Assembly (NCBI GenBank): GCA_947074225.1 | Contig: CAMTOX010000029.1 | Coordinates: 1 to 11,004, forward strand | Direction of reading: 5' to 3' | DNA from: an uncultured bacterium | Lineage (GTDB): Bacteria; Bacteroidota; Bacteroidia; Bacteroidales; Paludibacteraceae | DNA length: 11,004 nucleotides | Part shown: positions 1-8,397 of the stretch, in pieces | How positions within the stretch are numbered: the first letter of the stretch is position 1 | How the letters are laid out: the number at the start of each line of letters is the position of its first letter | Position numbers and translations under genes: made by a program | Notes under the pieces: model-generated | Seen by the model: the letters and a program-made list of their open reading frames with translations, nothing else | Told to the model about the DNA's origin: nothing | The model's database searches: none

Positions 1-45
1 GGTAAAAAGAAAACAGTTGCTAACAAGAAAAAAGCAACTAAGTAA
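1..45 (+). CDS. rpsM: 30S ribosomal protein S13, C-terminal end (partial)
   Basis: Reading frame 1 is open from the left edge and ends in TAA at 43-45. The 14 visible residues (GKKKTVANKKKATK) are a lysine-rich tail of the kind that ends S13 in Bacteroidales. S13 lies in the head of the small subunit and contacts the P-site tRNA and S19; its basic C-terminal tail reaches toward the tRNA. The call rests on this tail and on position: rpsM normally precedes rpsK in the alpha operon, and rpsK starts 28 bp downstream. The rest of the gene is outside the window. Confidence 0.85.
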   Translation, partial: GKKKTVANKKKATK

Positions 46-73
46 TTAACTGCTTTAAAAATTAGAAGTTGAT

Positions 74-463
74 ATGGCAAAGAAAACAGTAACAACCAAA
101 AAAAGGGTAGTTAAAGTTGATGGTGTAGGTCAATTACATGTACACTCATCATTCAATAATATTATCGTAACACTAGCAAATGGTGAAGGCCAAGTTATTT
201 CATGGTCTTCGGCTGGTAAAATGGGTTTCCGTGGTTCTAAAAAGAACACCCCATACGCAGCTCAAATGGCTGCTCAAGATTGTGCTAAAGTAGCATTTGA
301 TCTTGGATTGAGAAAAGTAAAAGCTTATGTTAAAGGACCAGGTAACGGTCGTGAATCTGCTATTAGAACAGTACATGGTGCTGGTATTGAAGTTACAGAG
401 ATCGTAGACGTTACACCACTGCCACATAATGGTTGTCGTCCGGCTAAACGTAGAAGAGTATAA
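74..463 (+). CDS. rpsK: 30S ribosomal protein S11
   Basis: S11 sits on the platform of the 30S subunit, binds 16S rRNA and partners with S7 near the E site. The 129-residue length is normal for the family. The hallmark C-terminal block is at residues 111-129: [10 protein letters not shown] followed by CRPAKRRRV. It includes the Asn119-Gly120 pair that in E. coli S11 is known to convert to isoaspartate. The glycine-rich rRNA-binding loop [12 protein letters not shown] is at 87-98. The usual CRPPKRRRV reads CRPAKRRRV here, a mild substitution. The ATG at 74 has no Shine-Dalgarno sequence, only an A/T-rich leader, as is normal in Bacteroidetes. It lies between rpsM and rpsD in the alpha operon, with gaps of 28 and 20 bp, so it is almost surely cotranscribed. 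Confidence 0.98.
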   Translation: MAKKTVTTKKRVVKVDGVGQLHVHSSFNNIIVTLANGEGQVISWSSAGKMGFRGSKKNTPYAAQMAAQDCAKVAFDLGLRKVKAYVKGPGNGRESAIRTVHGAGIEVTEIVDVTPLPHNGCRPAKRRRV

Positions 464-483
464 CAACTTAAAAATTAAAGAAA

Positions 484-1089
484 ATGGCAAGATATACTGG
501 ACCAAAATCAAAAATAGCTCGTAAATTTGGCGAACCTATTTTCGGACCTGATAAAGCACAGGCTCGTAGAAACTTTCCTCCTGGTCAACACGGAAACTCT
601 CGCAAGCGTAAAACATCTGAATATGGTGTTCAATTACGTGAGAAACAAAAAGCTAAATATACTTACGGTGTTTTAGAAAAACAATTCCGTAACTTATTTG
701 AAAAAGCTCAAACTAAGAAAGGTATTACAGGTGAAATCTTATTGCAACTTTTAGAGTGTCGCTTAGATAACGTAGTTTATCGCTTAGGTATTGCTCCTAC
801 TCGTGCGGCTGCTCGTCAGTTGGTATCTCACAAACATATCGTTGTAGATGGCGCTGTTGTAAACATCCCTTCTTATGCGGTAAAACAAGGTCAAGTGATT
901 GGAGTTCGCGAGAAAAACAAATCAATGATCGTTATCACAGATTCTTTTAATGGTTTCAACCACAGCAAATATCCTTGGTTGGAGTGGGATAACAACTCAA
1001 TGTCTGGTAAGTTCTTACACATTCCAGAACGCGCAGATATCCCAGAAAATATCAAAGAACAATTAATTGTCGAATTGTACTCTAAATAA
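484..1089 (+). CDS. rpsD: 30S ribosomal protein S4
   Basis: S4 is a primary 16S rRNA-binding protein that nucleates assembly of the 30S body and helps maintain decoding accuracy with S5. At 201 residues it has the family's normal size. The N-terminus ([18 protein letters not shown]) lacks the four-cysteine zinc site, so this is the zinc-free form. The S4 RNA-binding domain spans roughly residues 92-155, starting at [30 protein letters not shown] and including [11 protein letters not shown]. In E. coli, S4 represses its own operon by binding the leader mRNA; nothing visible here shows whether that holds in this lineage. The gene lies 20 bp after rpsK and 10 bp before rpoA. Confidence 0.98.
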   Translation: MARYTGPKSKIARKFGEPIFGPDKAQARRNFPPGQHGNSRKRKTSEYGVQLREKQKAKYTYGVLEKQFRNLFEKAQTKKGITGEILLQLLECRLDNVVYRLGIAPTRAAARQLVSHKHIVVDGAVVNIPSYAVKQGQVIGVREKNKSMIVITDSFNGFNHSKYPWLEWDNNSMSGKFLHIPERADIPENIKEQLIVELYSK

Positions 1090-1099
1090 TAGTAGAAAG

Positions 1100-2092
1100 A
1101 TGGCTATATTAGCATTTCAAAAACCAGATAAGGTAATCATGTTAGAAGCGAACGAATTTCATGGCAAATTTGAATTTCGTCCGTTAGAACCAGGGTTTGG
1201 TATTACAATAGGTAATGCTTTGCGCCGTATTCTTCTCTCATCTCTTGAAGGATTTGCAATTACTTGCATTAAAATTGATGGTGTAGAACATGAATTCTCT
1301 ACCATTCCAGGAGTTATTGATGATGTTACGAATATTATTTTGAACTTAAAACAAGTTCGCTTCAAGCAGATTGTAGATCATACAGACGGCGAAACTGTTA
1401 CAATTCAAATTTCTGATAAGGAAGAGCTTACAGCTGCTGATATTAACGAATTTATGACTGGATTTGAAGTCTTAAATCCGGAATTAGTAATCTGCAAGAT
1501 GGATAAAACCGCTTCTTTAAATTTGGAACTTACCATTGCTAAAGGAAGAGGCTATTTACCTGCTGATGAAAATAAAGATATCACACCTGAAATTGGTATT
1601 ATTCCAATTGATGCTATCTTTACTCCTATCCGTAACGTTAAATATACTATTGATAACTATCGTGTGGAACAAAAAACCGACTACGAGAAGCTTATCATAG
1701 AGATCGATACAGATGGTTCTATTCATCCTAAAGAAGCCTTAAAAGAGTCAGCAAGAATTCTTATTCATCACTTTATGTTATTCTCTGATGAGCGTATTGC
1801 GCTTGAAATGAATAATGGTAAAGGCGGAGAAGAGTTTAATGAGGAAGTATTGCACATGCGTCAACTTTTGAAGACTAAACTTACAGATCTTGATCTTTCT
1901 GTTAGAGCTTTAAATTGTCTTAAAGCTGCTGATGTTGAAACATTAGGTGACCTTTGTAGAATTAACCGCGCTGAACTTCTGAAGTTCCGTAATTTCGGTA
2001 AGAAATCCCTCACTGAATTGGATGCTAAGTTAGCAAGCTTGAATTTATCGTTCGGGATGGATCTTTCCAAGTATAAATTAGATAAAGAATAA
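1100..2092 (+). CDS. rpoA: DNA-directed RNA polymerase subunit alpha
   Basis: Alpha dimerises to scaffold beta and beta' and contacts activators and upstream promoter DNA. The 330-residue product starting at the ATG at 1100 matches the usual Bacteroidetes length and the [12 protein letters not shown] opening. The N-terminal domain (about 1-235) holds the dimerisation signature [11 protein letters not shown] at 38-48. An acidic, glycine-containing linker follows. The C-terminal domain (about 256-320) carries [19 protein letters not shown]; Arg269 aligns with E. coli Arg265, which contacts the UP element. The second helix-hairpin-helix is [16 protein letters not shown] at 296-311. The frame is open upstream to a TTG at 1067, but that adds 11 unrelated residues and overlaps rpsD, so I reject it. 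It sits in the alpha operon, 9 bp before rplQ. Confidence 0.98.
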   Translation: MAILAFQKPDKVIMLEANEFHGKFEFRPLEPGFGITIGNALRRILLSSLEGFAITCIKIDGVEHEFSTIPGVIDDVTNIILNLKQVRFKQIVDHTDGETVTIQISDKEELTAADINEFMTGFEVLNPELVICKMDKTASLNLELTIAKGRGYLPADENKDITPEIGIIPIDAIFTPIRNVKYTIDNYRVEQKTDYEKLIIEIDTDGSIHPKEALKESARILIHHFMLFSDERIALEMNNGKGGEEFNEEVLHMRQLLKTKLTDLDLSVRALNCLKAADVETLGDLCRINRAELLKFRNFGKKSLTELDAKLASLNLSFGMDLSKYKLDKE

Positions 2093-2101
2093 TTATAAAA
2101 A

Positions 2102-2560
2102 ATGAGACACAATAAGAAATTTAATCACCTTGGCCGTACTGCAACACACCGTGATGCTATGTTAGCTAATATGGCTATCTCGTTGATTAAACATAAACGT
2201 ATTGCAACTACTACTGCTAAAGCGAAAGCGTTGAAACGTTATGTTGAACCTATTTTGACTAAAGCTAAAAATGATACTACTCACTCACGTCGTGTTGTTT
2301 TCAGCATGTTGCAAAATAAAGATGCGGTAACTGAACTTTTCCGCGAAATCTCACAAAAGATTGCTAATCGCCCAGGTGGATATACTCGTATCTTACGCAC
2401 TGGATTCCGTCAAGGAGACGCTGCTGAAATGTGTATTATCGAGTTGGTTGATTACAACGAAAACATGTTGAAAGATAATGCTGCTCCTAAGAAAGCTACA
2501 CGTACACGTCGTAGCAAAAAAGCAGCTACTACTGAAGCAACAGAAGCTACTGCAGAATAA
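2102..2560 (+). CDS. rplQ: 50S ribosomal protein L17
   Basis: L17 binds 23S rRNA near the peptide exit tunnel. The conserved core (residues 1 to about 118) opens with [20 protein letters not shown] and includes [25 protein letters not shown] and the [11 protein letters not shown] block. Beyond about residue 120 there is a roughly 30-residue extension rich in Lys, Arg, Ala and Thr ([20 protein letters not shown]), which accounts for 152 residues against 127 in E. coli. Such tails are common in this phylum. It is the last gene of the alpha operon and is followed 18 bp later by a terminator hairpin. Confidence 0.97.
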   Translation: MRHNKKFNHLGRTATHRDAMLANMAISLIKHKRIATTTAKAKALKRYVEPILTKAKNDTTHSRRVVFSMLQNKDAVTELFREISQKIANRPGGYTRILRTGFRQGDAAEMCIIELVDYNENMLKDNAAPKKATRTRRSKKAATTEATEATAE

Positions 2561-2578
2561 TCTAAAAATAGCTATAAT

Positions 2579-2614
2579 AAAAAAGGTGCCCGATTTTTTC
2601 GGACACCTTTTTTT
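2579..2614. terminator. bidirectional intrinsic terminator between rplQ and guanine deaminase
   Basis: GGTGCCCGA (2585-2593) pairs with TCGGACACC (2599-2607) around a five-T loop, with a single C-A mismatch at 2589/2603. The stem is flanked by six A on the left (2579-2584) and seven T on the right (2608-2614). Transcripts from either side therefore see a stem followed by a U-tract, which suits two convergent genes. The deaminase stop codon (2613-2615) overlaps the right-hand T tract. Confidence 0.93.
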
Positions 2615-3083
2615 AATACTCTATCTTATCGCTTTTTTCTTCCCATTTCTGGAATGCTTTGATAGCCTCTTTACCCAATACATGACGTGAGATTAGACGC
2701 CGTTCATCTGGTTTCAAATCTAACTCCTCATATATAAAGGAATCGTCAAAGCCTATATCGGCAGCATCTTGTTTTGTGTTGCCATAGTAAAGAATATCTA
2801 TTCTAGCCCAATATATCGCACTTAAACACATTGGGCAAGGTTCGCATGAAGAATAGATCTCACAGCCGCTTAAATCGAATGTATTTAGCTTCTGACAGGC
2901 ATTGCGTATGGCGGTAACCTCTGCATGAGCTGTAGGGTCGTTATTTAACGTCACACCATTTGCACCTGTTGCAACTACCTTTCCATCTTTTACTATTACT
3001 GCACCAAAAGGCCCACCTCCTTTGTCTATATTTTCAATGGACAAGTTTATAGCCTCATGCATGAACTTTTCATCATAACTCAT
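2613..3083 (-). CDS. guaD: guanine deaminase, cytidine-deaminase fold (GuaD-like)
   Basis: Probably converts guanine to xanthine and ammonia in cytosolic purine salvage. The 156-residue product has the zinc deaminase signature: His53-Ala-Glu55 (TAHAEVTAIR), with Glu55 as proton shuttle, and Cys80-Glu-Pro-Cys83 (SCEPCPMCLSAIYWAR). From memory of B. subtilis GuaD, it shares that enzyme's length, the Asn42 position, the GFDDSFIY segment containing Asp114, and a C-terminal Tyr156. In the swapped Bacillus dimer these act in guanine recognition. This favours guanine deaminase over TadA, which lacks that tail, or generic CMP/dCMP deaminase. Substrate is inferred, not shown. The ATG at 3083 has no Shine-Dalgarno sequence. 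It converges on rplQ, shares its terminator, and faces away from the DUF721 gene. No other purine gene is nearby. Confidence 0.86.
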   Translation of the reverse strand: MSYDEKFMHEAINLSIENIDKGGGPFGAVIVKDGKVVATGANGVTLNNDPTAHAEVTAIRNACQKLNTFDLSGCEIYSSCEPCPMCLSAIYWARIDILYYGNTKQDAADIGFDDSFIYEELDLKPDERRLISRHVLGKEAIKAFQKWEEKSDKIEY

Positions 3084-3125
3084 AATTCTTCTCTTTTTAG
3101 TAATACTTCTCTTTTATAATCTAAA

Positions 3126-3178
3126 TTGTTCTATAGTAATTTCTAGTTGTTCTATAACTTTAGAATTTTAGAACGTTC
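3126..3178. repeat. duplicated TTGTTCTATA motif plus inverted copy (possible operator)
   Basis: TTGTTCTATA occurs exactly at 3126-3135 and 3147-3156, offset by 21 bp (two helical turns). An inverted core TAGAAC follows at 3169-3174, inside the perfect 8-bp palindrome GAACGTTC (3171-3178). All lie in the 175-bp region between the divergent deaminase and DUF721 genes. The even phasing resembles a protein-binding array, but the region is AT-rich and chance duplication is possible. No regulator gene is in the window. Confidence 0.35.
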
Positions 3179-3227
3179 CATCATACTATTTATTTATTTG
3201 CGTATCTGCTGCACTGCATTTTATTTA

Positions 3228-3235
3228 TATCTTTG
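3228..3235 (+). promoter_or_regulatory. Bacteroidetes-type -7 promoter box for the DUF721 gene
   Basis: TATCTTTG fits the TAnnTTTG -7 consensus of the Bacteroides primary sigma factor. It ends 23 bp before the ATG at 3259, which would give a leader of about 15-20 nt. No well-spaced -33 TTTG is present; the nearest, at 3197-3200, is about 8 bp too far upstream. The call therefore rests on the -7 box alone. Confidence 0.5.
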
Positions 3236-3258
3236 TGTTCAATATATAGACACAATCA

Positions 3259-3558
3259 ATGAAAAAGAAACAAACACTCAGTATAGGCGAAATTTTGCCA
3301 CAAGTTATCAAGGAATCGTTTGATAAAGAGGTTAAGGAACAGTTGGAATTACCTTCTGTAATTAAAGCTTGGAAGGAGTTGTTGGGCGAGACTATTTGTC
3401 AATATACTACCGATTACACCTTTACTAACGGGGTATTTTATGTTAAGATTACATCTTCTATTTTGCGTCACGATCTTTTTCTCCAACGTTCATCTTTACT
3501 TCAGAAACTGAACCAAACTATGGGCAATAATATTGTAAAATCTATTATTCTTCGCTAA
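3259..3558 (+). CDS. DUF721 / DciA-like protein
   Basis: A 99-residue protein resembling the DUF721 family. Its pattern is a basic N-terminus, the helix ILPQVIKESF, a central VIKAWKELLGETICQYTTDYTFTNGVFYVKI segment, then SSILRHDLFLQRSSLLQKLNQTMG and a hydrophobic end (IVKSIILR). The W-x6-G with a following 'NGVFYVKI-SS-LR-DL' block is the recognisable part of the family, in a KH-like fold. DUF721 includes DciA, which assists loading of the replicative helicase DnaB in bacteria lacking DnaC or DnaI. Whether the short Bacteroidetes versions do this is inferred. In this phylum the gene often follows recF; here it stands alone. A TATCTTTG box lies just upstream. Its 3' end overlaps the convergent tamB gene by 14 bp, with no terminator visible between them. 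Confidence 0.78.
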   Translation: MKKKQTLSIGEILPQVIKESFDKEVKEQLELPSVIKAWKELLGETICQYTTDYTFTNGVFYVKITSSILRHDLFLQRSSLLQKLNQTMGNNIVKSIILR

Positions 3559-6500
3559 CATTTTTCGCGGCTTTAGCCTCTATTTTTGCACGCTTTTCGG
3601 CCTGTTTCTTCTCTTTCTTCTCCTCTTTACGTTTCTGACGTTTTTCACGTTTAATCGCTCTCTCTTCTTTATCTACACGCATTTCATCGCGCCAACTCTG
3701 TAGCAATTGACGTACAGAGTTGAACGATTCTCTATATACAATTCCTATACCTTGAGTTGTCAAACCTTTCTTGAACTCTTTGTAATCGTTGGTATGTGTG
3801 TATGCTTTTGCACGTAGTTTACCCGAACGATTTAACTTATATTCCAAGTCAAAGTCGCCAATGAACTTGCTCGACGATAAATTATCGTCTCTATAACCAA
3901 CATTTCCATTGATAACAATTCTACTGTTTGGAGTATATAAGAAGTTTAGTTCATACTCATTACTACGGGTATCGCCTTCACCGCTAGTTCTAAAGTTAAT
4001 ACCAAAGTTCCAGTTATTGAATAGTTGAGAGGCCCAGTTGTTTAATTGGGAAGATAGGGTAGAAGATACTACCGAGAATAACTCATTACCACTAATGAAT
4101 GAATTTGTACTCTGATAACTTTCAGGGTTTATAAATTTACCCAAGAGTAGTAATCCTATAATCTGCCTATTCATCTGTTCCTCACTGCTTATAGCATTTT
4201 TCAAGGCTCGGTTCAGATCTTCGTCTGAATTCGGTAAGTTTATATCGAACTTAATTGTGGGTTGCATTAAGTTACCTGATAAGTTTAGTATGCACTGTAC
4301 CGGAACACTACTGCGTGCAGCATTGCTTAAAGTGGCATTATCTAATATATCTACTAAGGAAGCCGACAATTGATAGTACGCATTAATATTGATGATTGGT
4401 TCTATAGGGTCGCCGCTCCATGTAATGGTGCTACCTTCTTTTACATGGAAATATTTACGTAATACACTCTGGAAAGTGAAAAGATACTCTCCCTGATAGA
4501 TCTCATAATTACCATACATTTTCAATGCAGAGGTTCTCATGTCGAAAGTAATCTTTAAGGCTCCATTACCTGTACCCTTAATCATATCGCCGGCTTTTTG
4601 GTCTATAATCAATTGTATATCGGCGTTAGTATTCACATCGAGCATTAAATCTATAAATAAATCAGTGTTCGAAGCAGGTTTAAAATCATCGTCACTAACC
4701 TTCTCTTTGGTGATTGTAGTGTCGCTTACAAAAGTAATGAAAGAGTTGTCCGAGGCATAATAACTATCAATAGGGATAAAGATTTTGGTACCTGGATCTG
4801 TCGATGCACGGCAGCTTATGCGCATAGCTTTATCTGTACCAGTCAATTGTACTAATCCAGAGGCATAGGCCTTGCCATAGAAGTTAGAGAAATCGGCACG
4901 TGTGGTGTTCAGCACCAACATATTCTTTAAGTTTATATCAATGCCAAATACCATGTCTTTAAAGTAGCTGTAGTCTATCTGACCATTCAGCTCCCCTTTA
5001 TTTCCCTCACTATCGGTAATTGCAATGTTTTTAAAGAAGATGCCGTCTTTAGTCATTCTTATACTATCCGAGAAGCTATAGGTGGTTTGTAAGAATCCAA
5101 TCTTTAGCTTTGCATCTCTAATAAATGCGTCGGCTTCTACGGCCACTGTTTTAGCTTTGGTAATGCCATAAATATGAACATTACCCGTGCCATAACCCTC
5201 TATCTCGTCAAAGATTCCACCCAAATAATATTTTATGAAACTTAGATCTAATGCACGAGCATCGCCTAAAATATCTAAAGAATCTTTCTTGAAGAAATAT
5301 TTTCCATCTATAATTGCTGTGGTATCGCTATCGTCGTTTGTTACTGTGCCTAAGAATGAGAGATTGTTATTTGCAATATCAAAGTCGCTCGTTACATGGG
5401 CATTTCCCAAATACCCTTCGTTAAAACTAAATGAAGTGGCATAAACATCGGCATCAATTATTGGACTTGCTAAGACACGGCACACCTTGGCATCGCCGGT
5501 TACATAACCGCCAAAGGAGAGCGCCTCTTTATTTGGAATTAGTTCGCTTATAATATCCAGATTAATATCTTTTAAAGTAACATTGATACAGTCTTCCTCA
5601 TTTTTTGATGCTATACCATTAATAAGTATCTCTTGGTCGCTATTGAAGATATGAAGATCGTCAATCTCAAAAGTCTTGAAGTTGGTTAGTATCTTACTAT
5701 TTTGAATTTGCCACAATTTATTTTGGAACATAAACTCTGTATGTTCTATAGTAGTGGCAATATTCAGGGTATCATTAACCTCATAAAGAAAGCTATTTGC
5801 TAAAAACTCACCCGATAGTACCGACAAGTCGTTCTTGTTATCCCAGTTTAGGTGTGTGGTTATGGTGTCGTTTGCGGCATCAATATTAAGCTCTACATAT
5901 AGAATATCTTTCTTCATGGGTGTGTTAGCGCGCAGCATCAACATCAATTCGTCGCTATTGTAACACTGTAGATAAATGTCGTTAATGCTTCGTTTTTCAT
6001 TACGTAGCACAGGTATGGAGAGTTCAAAGTTAAAGAGTTCTTTAACGTCGTCGTACATACCATAAATCATTGTTTTCTGAGTGGTGAACCAATCTATCTC
6101 TAAGGTTCTGCACAAATTCTCCAAAGGTTCAATTTGGAATGAGAACTCAAGAGTACTATTCTTATCCTCGGGAATAACGATGTCACTACCACCCAAGACC
6201 GGTAAATAATCACTTAATAGCTTTCGTGCACTCAAACCAATATGCGATAGCGCATAGCTACCAGCCAAACGACCATTCAAGAGGTCGGAGTGTATATCTA
6301 AATGATAACCATTAATGTCGTTAGCTCTTAGTTGGAAGGTATCCATCTTAAAGTAATGGTCGCCATTATCAAAAATGAAATTAAAAATGTTTACATCGCC
6401 CATCATATTCTCTATCTCATTACCTTGCAAATTAGAGGTTATATCGGCGCTAAAGAGCATATTTGGGTATTTATCTATTAGGTTGAGCTGATGAAGATTA

Positions 6501-8101
6501 AATTCTTTCAAGGTGGCTACAAAGTTAAACTCTCTATCATATTTTGATAAGAATACCTCACCATCAAATTCAAAGCGACCATTATCGTCGTCCAACAGAA
6601 TATGTCCTTCAAACTTATTGTTACTATATTGACCATTTATGTCAATGTCGTTATAAGTATATTTTCTAAATGTTATGGCAGGAATATTTAGGTTGGCAAC
6701 AACAGCAAAAGGTACATTCTTTCCTGTCTTAATTTCTGTATTAAGTTTAAAGGTCACATCGCCTAAACCTAGTTTAGGGAATAAAGAGCCCAGTCTTAGA
6801 GATTTACTATCTATCTTACCTTTTACTGCTATGTCCTGAAGATTGTTGAATAGATCAAAAGAGACGTCGGTTACAATGGTGCCAATACCTGTGTTAAGTT
6901 TGCCATAGAGTACCATGTTATTGATGAAACCAGTAATCTTACCTTGATATTTACACTCTCCTAACCGATTCAGTTCGTCGGGTAATACAAAAGGTTTATT
7001 AGAGAAATTGGCTACAACATCTTGAATAGCATGTTTATCAAAAACAATAGAGTTTATAGATCCATATATGAAAGCATCTTTCAAATTGGGTAAGCCATTA
7101 ATATCCAAATCGCCATCAAAGAGAAGTCCATTTCCAAGACTGGCCTTAATGTTCGACATTTTTAGGTCTTTTAATTTACCCTCTACTTTAACCTCTAAGA
7201 GCGCTTGTTGTTGGAAATGTTCTAGTGCAGGAACGAAATATTTAAAATCGGGTAGATATACATACGAAGGCTTCCAATCGACATTTATATCTAGATCGGG
7301 CAACTGTTTTGCTAATTGCTTCAGCGAATCGTATCCTATCTTTATGTTGTCTATTTCAAAATAGCTTTTTGGAGTATGTATGTTAAATGAGGGAATATGA
7401 AATAGCGTATCGGTGAGTGTGAAACTACTATTTAGCTCCTTAAGAGTGAAACCCGACACCTCTTTAAAATGCAACTGCTCAATGGATCCCGACATGTCGA
7501 TACCAAACTTCTCAAAACGCAGGACAACGCCTAAGTCGCTTAACTCTATGTGCTTAGAATTAAATAGGTTTTTCTGTAAAGTGGTGTCGCCGCGTAGGTC
7601 AATATAGCTTACCCGGCTATTGATAAGCTCTATGCGCTCTAAATTAAAGTCGAAGGGATTCCCTTTTTTGGGCGATTTAAAGGCATCAAAAATAAATTGG
7701 AGATTGCTCTTGCCATCTTCAAAGGTAACAATATGCACTGACACATCTTCCAATATACCTTCACGTAGCTCTACCTCACGTTTGAAGAGGGGTATTATAG
7801 CTATGTTTACTCGTAAATCTTCGGCGAAGAGAAGTGTGTCGCCTTGTTGGTCGGCAATGTATATATCCGATAGGTCTAATTTGTTGAATAAGCGCAGTTT
7901 AACACCGCCGATCTCTACCTTAGTGTCCATTTTAGTCTCTAAAGCTTCCGTTACCTTATCTACAACAAAACGCTGTACCTTGCCGATATTTAGCAAGATA
8001 ATCGGTGATACCAGCAATAAGAGTATGATTGCCAGTATTAAGACTATTATTTTATATCTTTTTTTTATACCTTTGGGCTTTAAATTGCAAAGATAAATCA
8101 A
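3545..8101 (-). CDS. tamB: TamB-family translocation/assembly protein (DUF490)
   Basis: A very large envelope protein (up to 1518 residues) of the TamB/AsmA-like superfamily, which forms long hydrophobic-groove beta structures spanning the periplasm. Family roles are outer membrane protein assembly and lipid transport. A single N-terminal membrane anchor (about 18-37, after KKRYK) is followed by the AsmA-like segment VQRFVVDKVTEALETKMDTKVEIGGVKLRL. Repetitive beta-rich sequence fills the middle. The DUF490 signature is near 1195-1240, with GNYEIYQGEYLFTFQSV and ITWSGDPIEPIININAYY. The last 45 or so residues form a Lys/Glu-rich helical tail. The frame has no ATG before residue 58, which would lose the anchor. 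The listed start is the TTG at 8101, but a promoter box overlaps it; the true start may be a non-ATG codon such as ATA at 8068. It is divergent from tsaD and overlaps the DUF721 gene end. Confidence 0.92.
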   Translation of the reverse strand: MIYLCNLKPKGIKKRYKIIVLILAIILLLLVSPIILLNIGKVQRFVVDKVTEALETKMDTKVEIGGVKLRLFNKLDLSDIYIADQQGDTLLFAEDLRVNIAIIPLFKREVELREGILEDVSVHIVTFEDGKSNLQFIFDAFKSPKKGNPFDFNLERIELINSRVSYIDLRGDTTLQKNLFNSKHIELSDLGVVLRFEKFGIDMSGSIEQLHFKEVSGFTLKELNSSFTLTDTLFHIPSFNIHTPKSYFEIDNIKIGYDSLKQLAKQLPDLDINVDWKPSYVYLPDFKYFVPALEHFQQQALLEVKVEGKLKDLKMSNIKASLGNGLLFDGDLDINGLPNLKDAFIYGSINSIVFDKHAIQDVVANFSNKPFVLPDELNRLGECKYQGKITGFINNMVLYGKLNTGIGTIVTDVSFDLFNNLQDIAVKGKIDSKSLRLGSLFPKLGLGDVTFKLNTEIKTGKNVPFAVVANLNIPAITFRKYTYNDIDINGQYSNNKFEGHILLDDDNGRFEFDGEVFLSKYDREFNFVATLKEFNLHQLNLIDKYPNMLFSADITSNLQGNEIENMMGDVNIFNFIFDNGDHYFKMDTFQLRANDINGYHLDIHSDLLNGRLAGSYALSHIGLSARKLLSDYLPVLGGSDIVIPEDKNSTLEFSFQIEPLENLCRTLEIDWFTTQKTMIYGMYDDVKELFNFELSIPVLRNEKRSINDIYLQCYNSDELMLMLRANTPMKKDILYVELNIDAANDTITTHLNWDNKNDLSVLSGEFLANSFLYEVNDTLNIATTIEHTEFMFQNKLWQIQNSKILTNFKTFEIDDLHIFNSDQEILINGIASKNEEDCINVTLKDINLDIISELIPNKEALSFGGYVTGDAKVCRVLASPIIDADVYATSFSFNEGYLGNAHVTSDFDIANNNLSFLGTVTNDDSDTTAIIDGKYFFKKDSLDILGDARALDLSFIKYYLGGIFDEIEGYGTGNVHIYGITKAKTVAVEADAFIRDAKLKIGFLQTTYSFSDSIRMTKDGIFFKNIAITDSEGNKGELNGQIDYSYFKDMVFGIDINLKNMLVLNTTRADFSNFYGKAYASGLVQLTGTDKAMRISCRASTDPGTKIFIPIDSYYASDNSFITFVSDTTITKEKVSDDDFKPASNTDLFIDLMLDVNTNADIQLIIDQKAGDMIKGTGNGALKITFDMRTSALKMYGNYEIYQGEYLFTFQSVLRKYFHVKEGSTITWSGDPIEPIININAYYQLSASLVDILDNATLSNAARSSVPVQCILNLSGNLMQPTIKFDINLPNSDEDLNRALKNAISSEEQMNRQIIGLLLLGKFINPESYQSTNSFISGNELFSVVSSTLSSQLNNWASQLFNNWNFGINFRTSGEGDTRSNEYELNFLYTPNSRIVINGNVGYRDDNLSSSKFIGDFDLEYKLNRSGKLRAKAYTHTNDYKEFKKGLTTQGIGIVYRESFNSVRQLLQSWRDEMRVDKEERAIKREKRQKRKEEKKEKKQAEKRAKIEAKAAKNVSEE
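8088..8095 (-). promoter_or_regulatory. candidate -7 promoter box for tamB, inside its apparent 5' end
   Basis: Read on the minus strand, TATCTTTG followed by CAA fits the TAnnTTTG consensus. A TTGG lies 18 bp upstream, a partial -33 match. Transcription would start at about 8080-8084, downstream of the TTG at 8101. That would leave a very short leader and rule out the TTG as start codon. No transcript evidence is available. Confidence 0.5.
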
Positions 8102-8397
8102 ATTTCCGACAAACCAATTTAAATGGGGAATTACAGTGAGTTAGTAGCTCTATTCTTTAGCTGTTTTTTTTGTTTTCATGAATTGAAATGACAATTTTCA
8201 ATGAATAAATTGATTTTTGTGAACATAGAGACTTCGTTTTTTAAATTCATAAATGAAGTGATAAACATTTCATTCAAATACAAAAAGGATTCTTAAACAA
8301 TAGAGGTAACCTATTTAGAGAGTTAAAAGAGAGAGTGTGTTTGTTTTTTACTGCCATTCTGTTTTCTGTTTTGTGGTTGCTTAGTGCATCTGTATTG

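Noticed and set aside
1067..1099. Upstream TTG extension of rpoA
   Set aside because: It overlaps the end of rpsD by 23 bp and adds 11 residues with no match to the conserved RpoA N-terminus; the ATG at 1100 gives the normal 330 residues.
2613..3083. TadA (tRNA adenosine deaminase) or CMP deaminase as identity of the deaminase
   Set aside because: The HAE/PCxxC core is shared, but the GFDDSFIY segment, the 156-residue length and the C-terminal Tyr fit the guanine deaminase subgroup better.
3197..3200. TTTG as the -33 element for the DUF721 promoter
   Set aside because: It lies 27 bp before the -7 box, whereas about 19-20 bp is expected.
7620..8096. 158-residue plus-strand ORF opposite tamB, and similar antisense ORFs of 69-98 residues at 4539-7607
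   Set aside because: They mirror the tamB coding strand, have low-complexity Ser/Lys/Leu composition and match no family; tamB on the other strand is clearly real.
8274..8357. 27-residue minus-strand ORF (MAVKNKHTLSFNSLNRLPLL...)
   Set aside because: No initiation signal, no recognisable domain, and of a length expected by chance in AT-rich intergenic DNA.
8359..8372. Tandem CTGTTTT repeat as phase-variable tract
   Set aside because: Only two copies and not placed in a coding region or between promoter elements that I can recognise.
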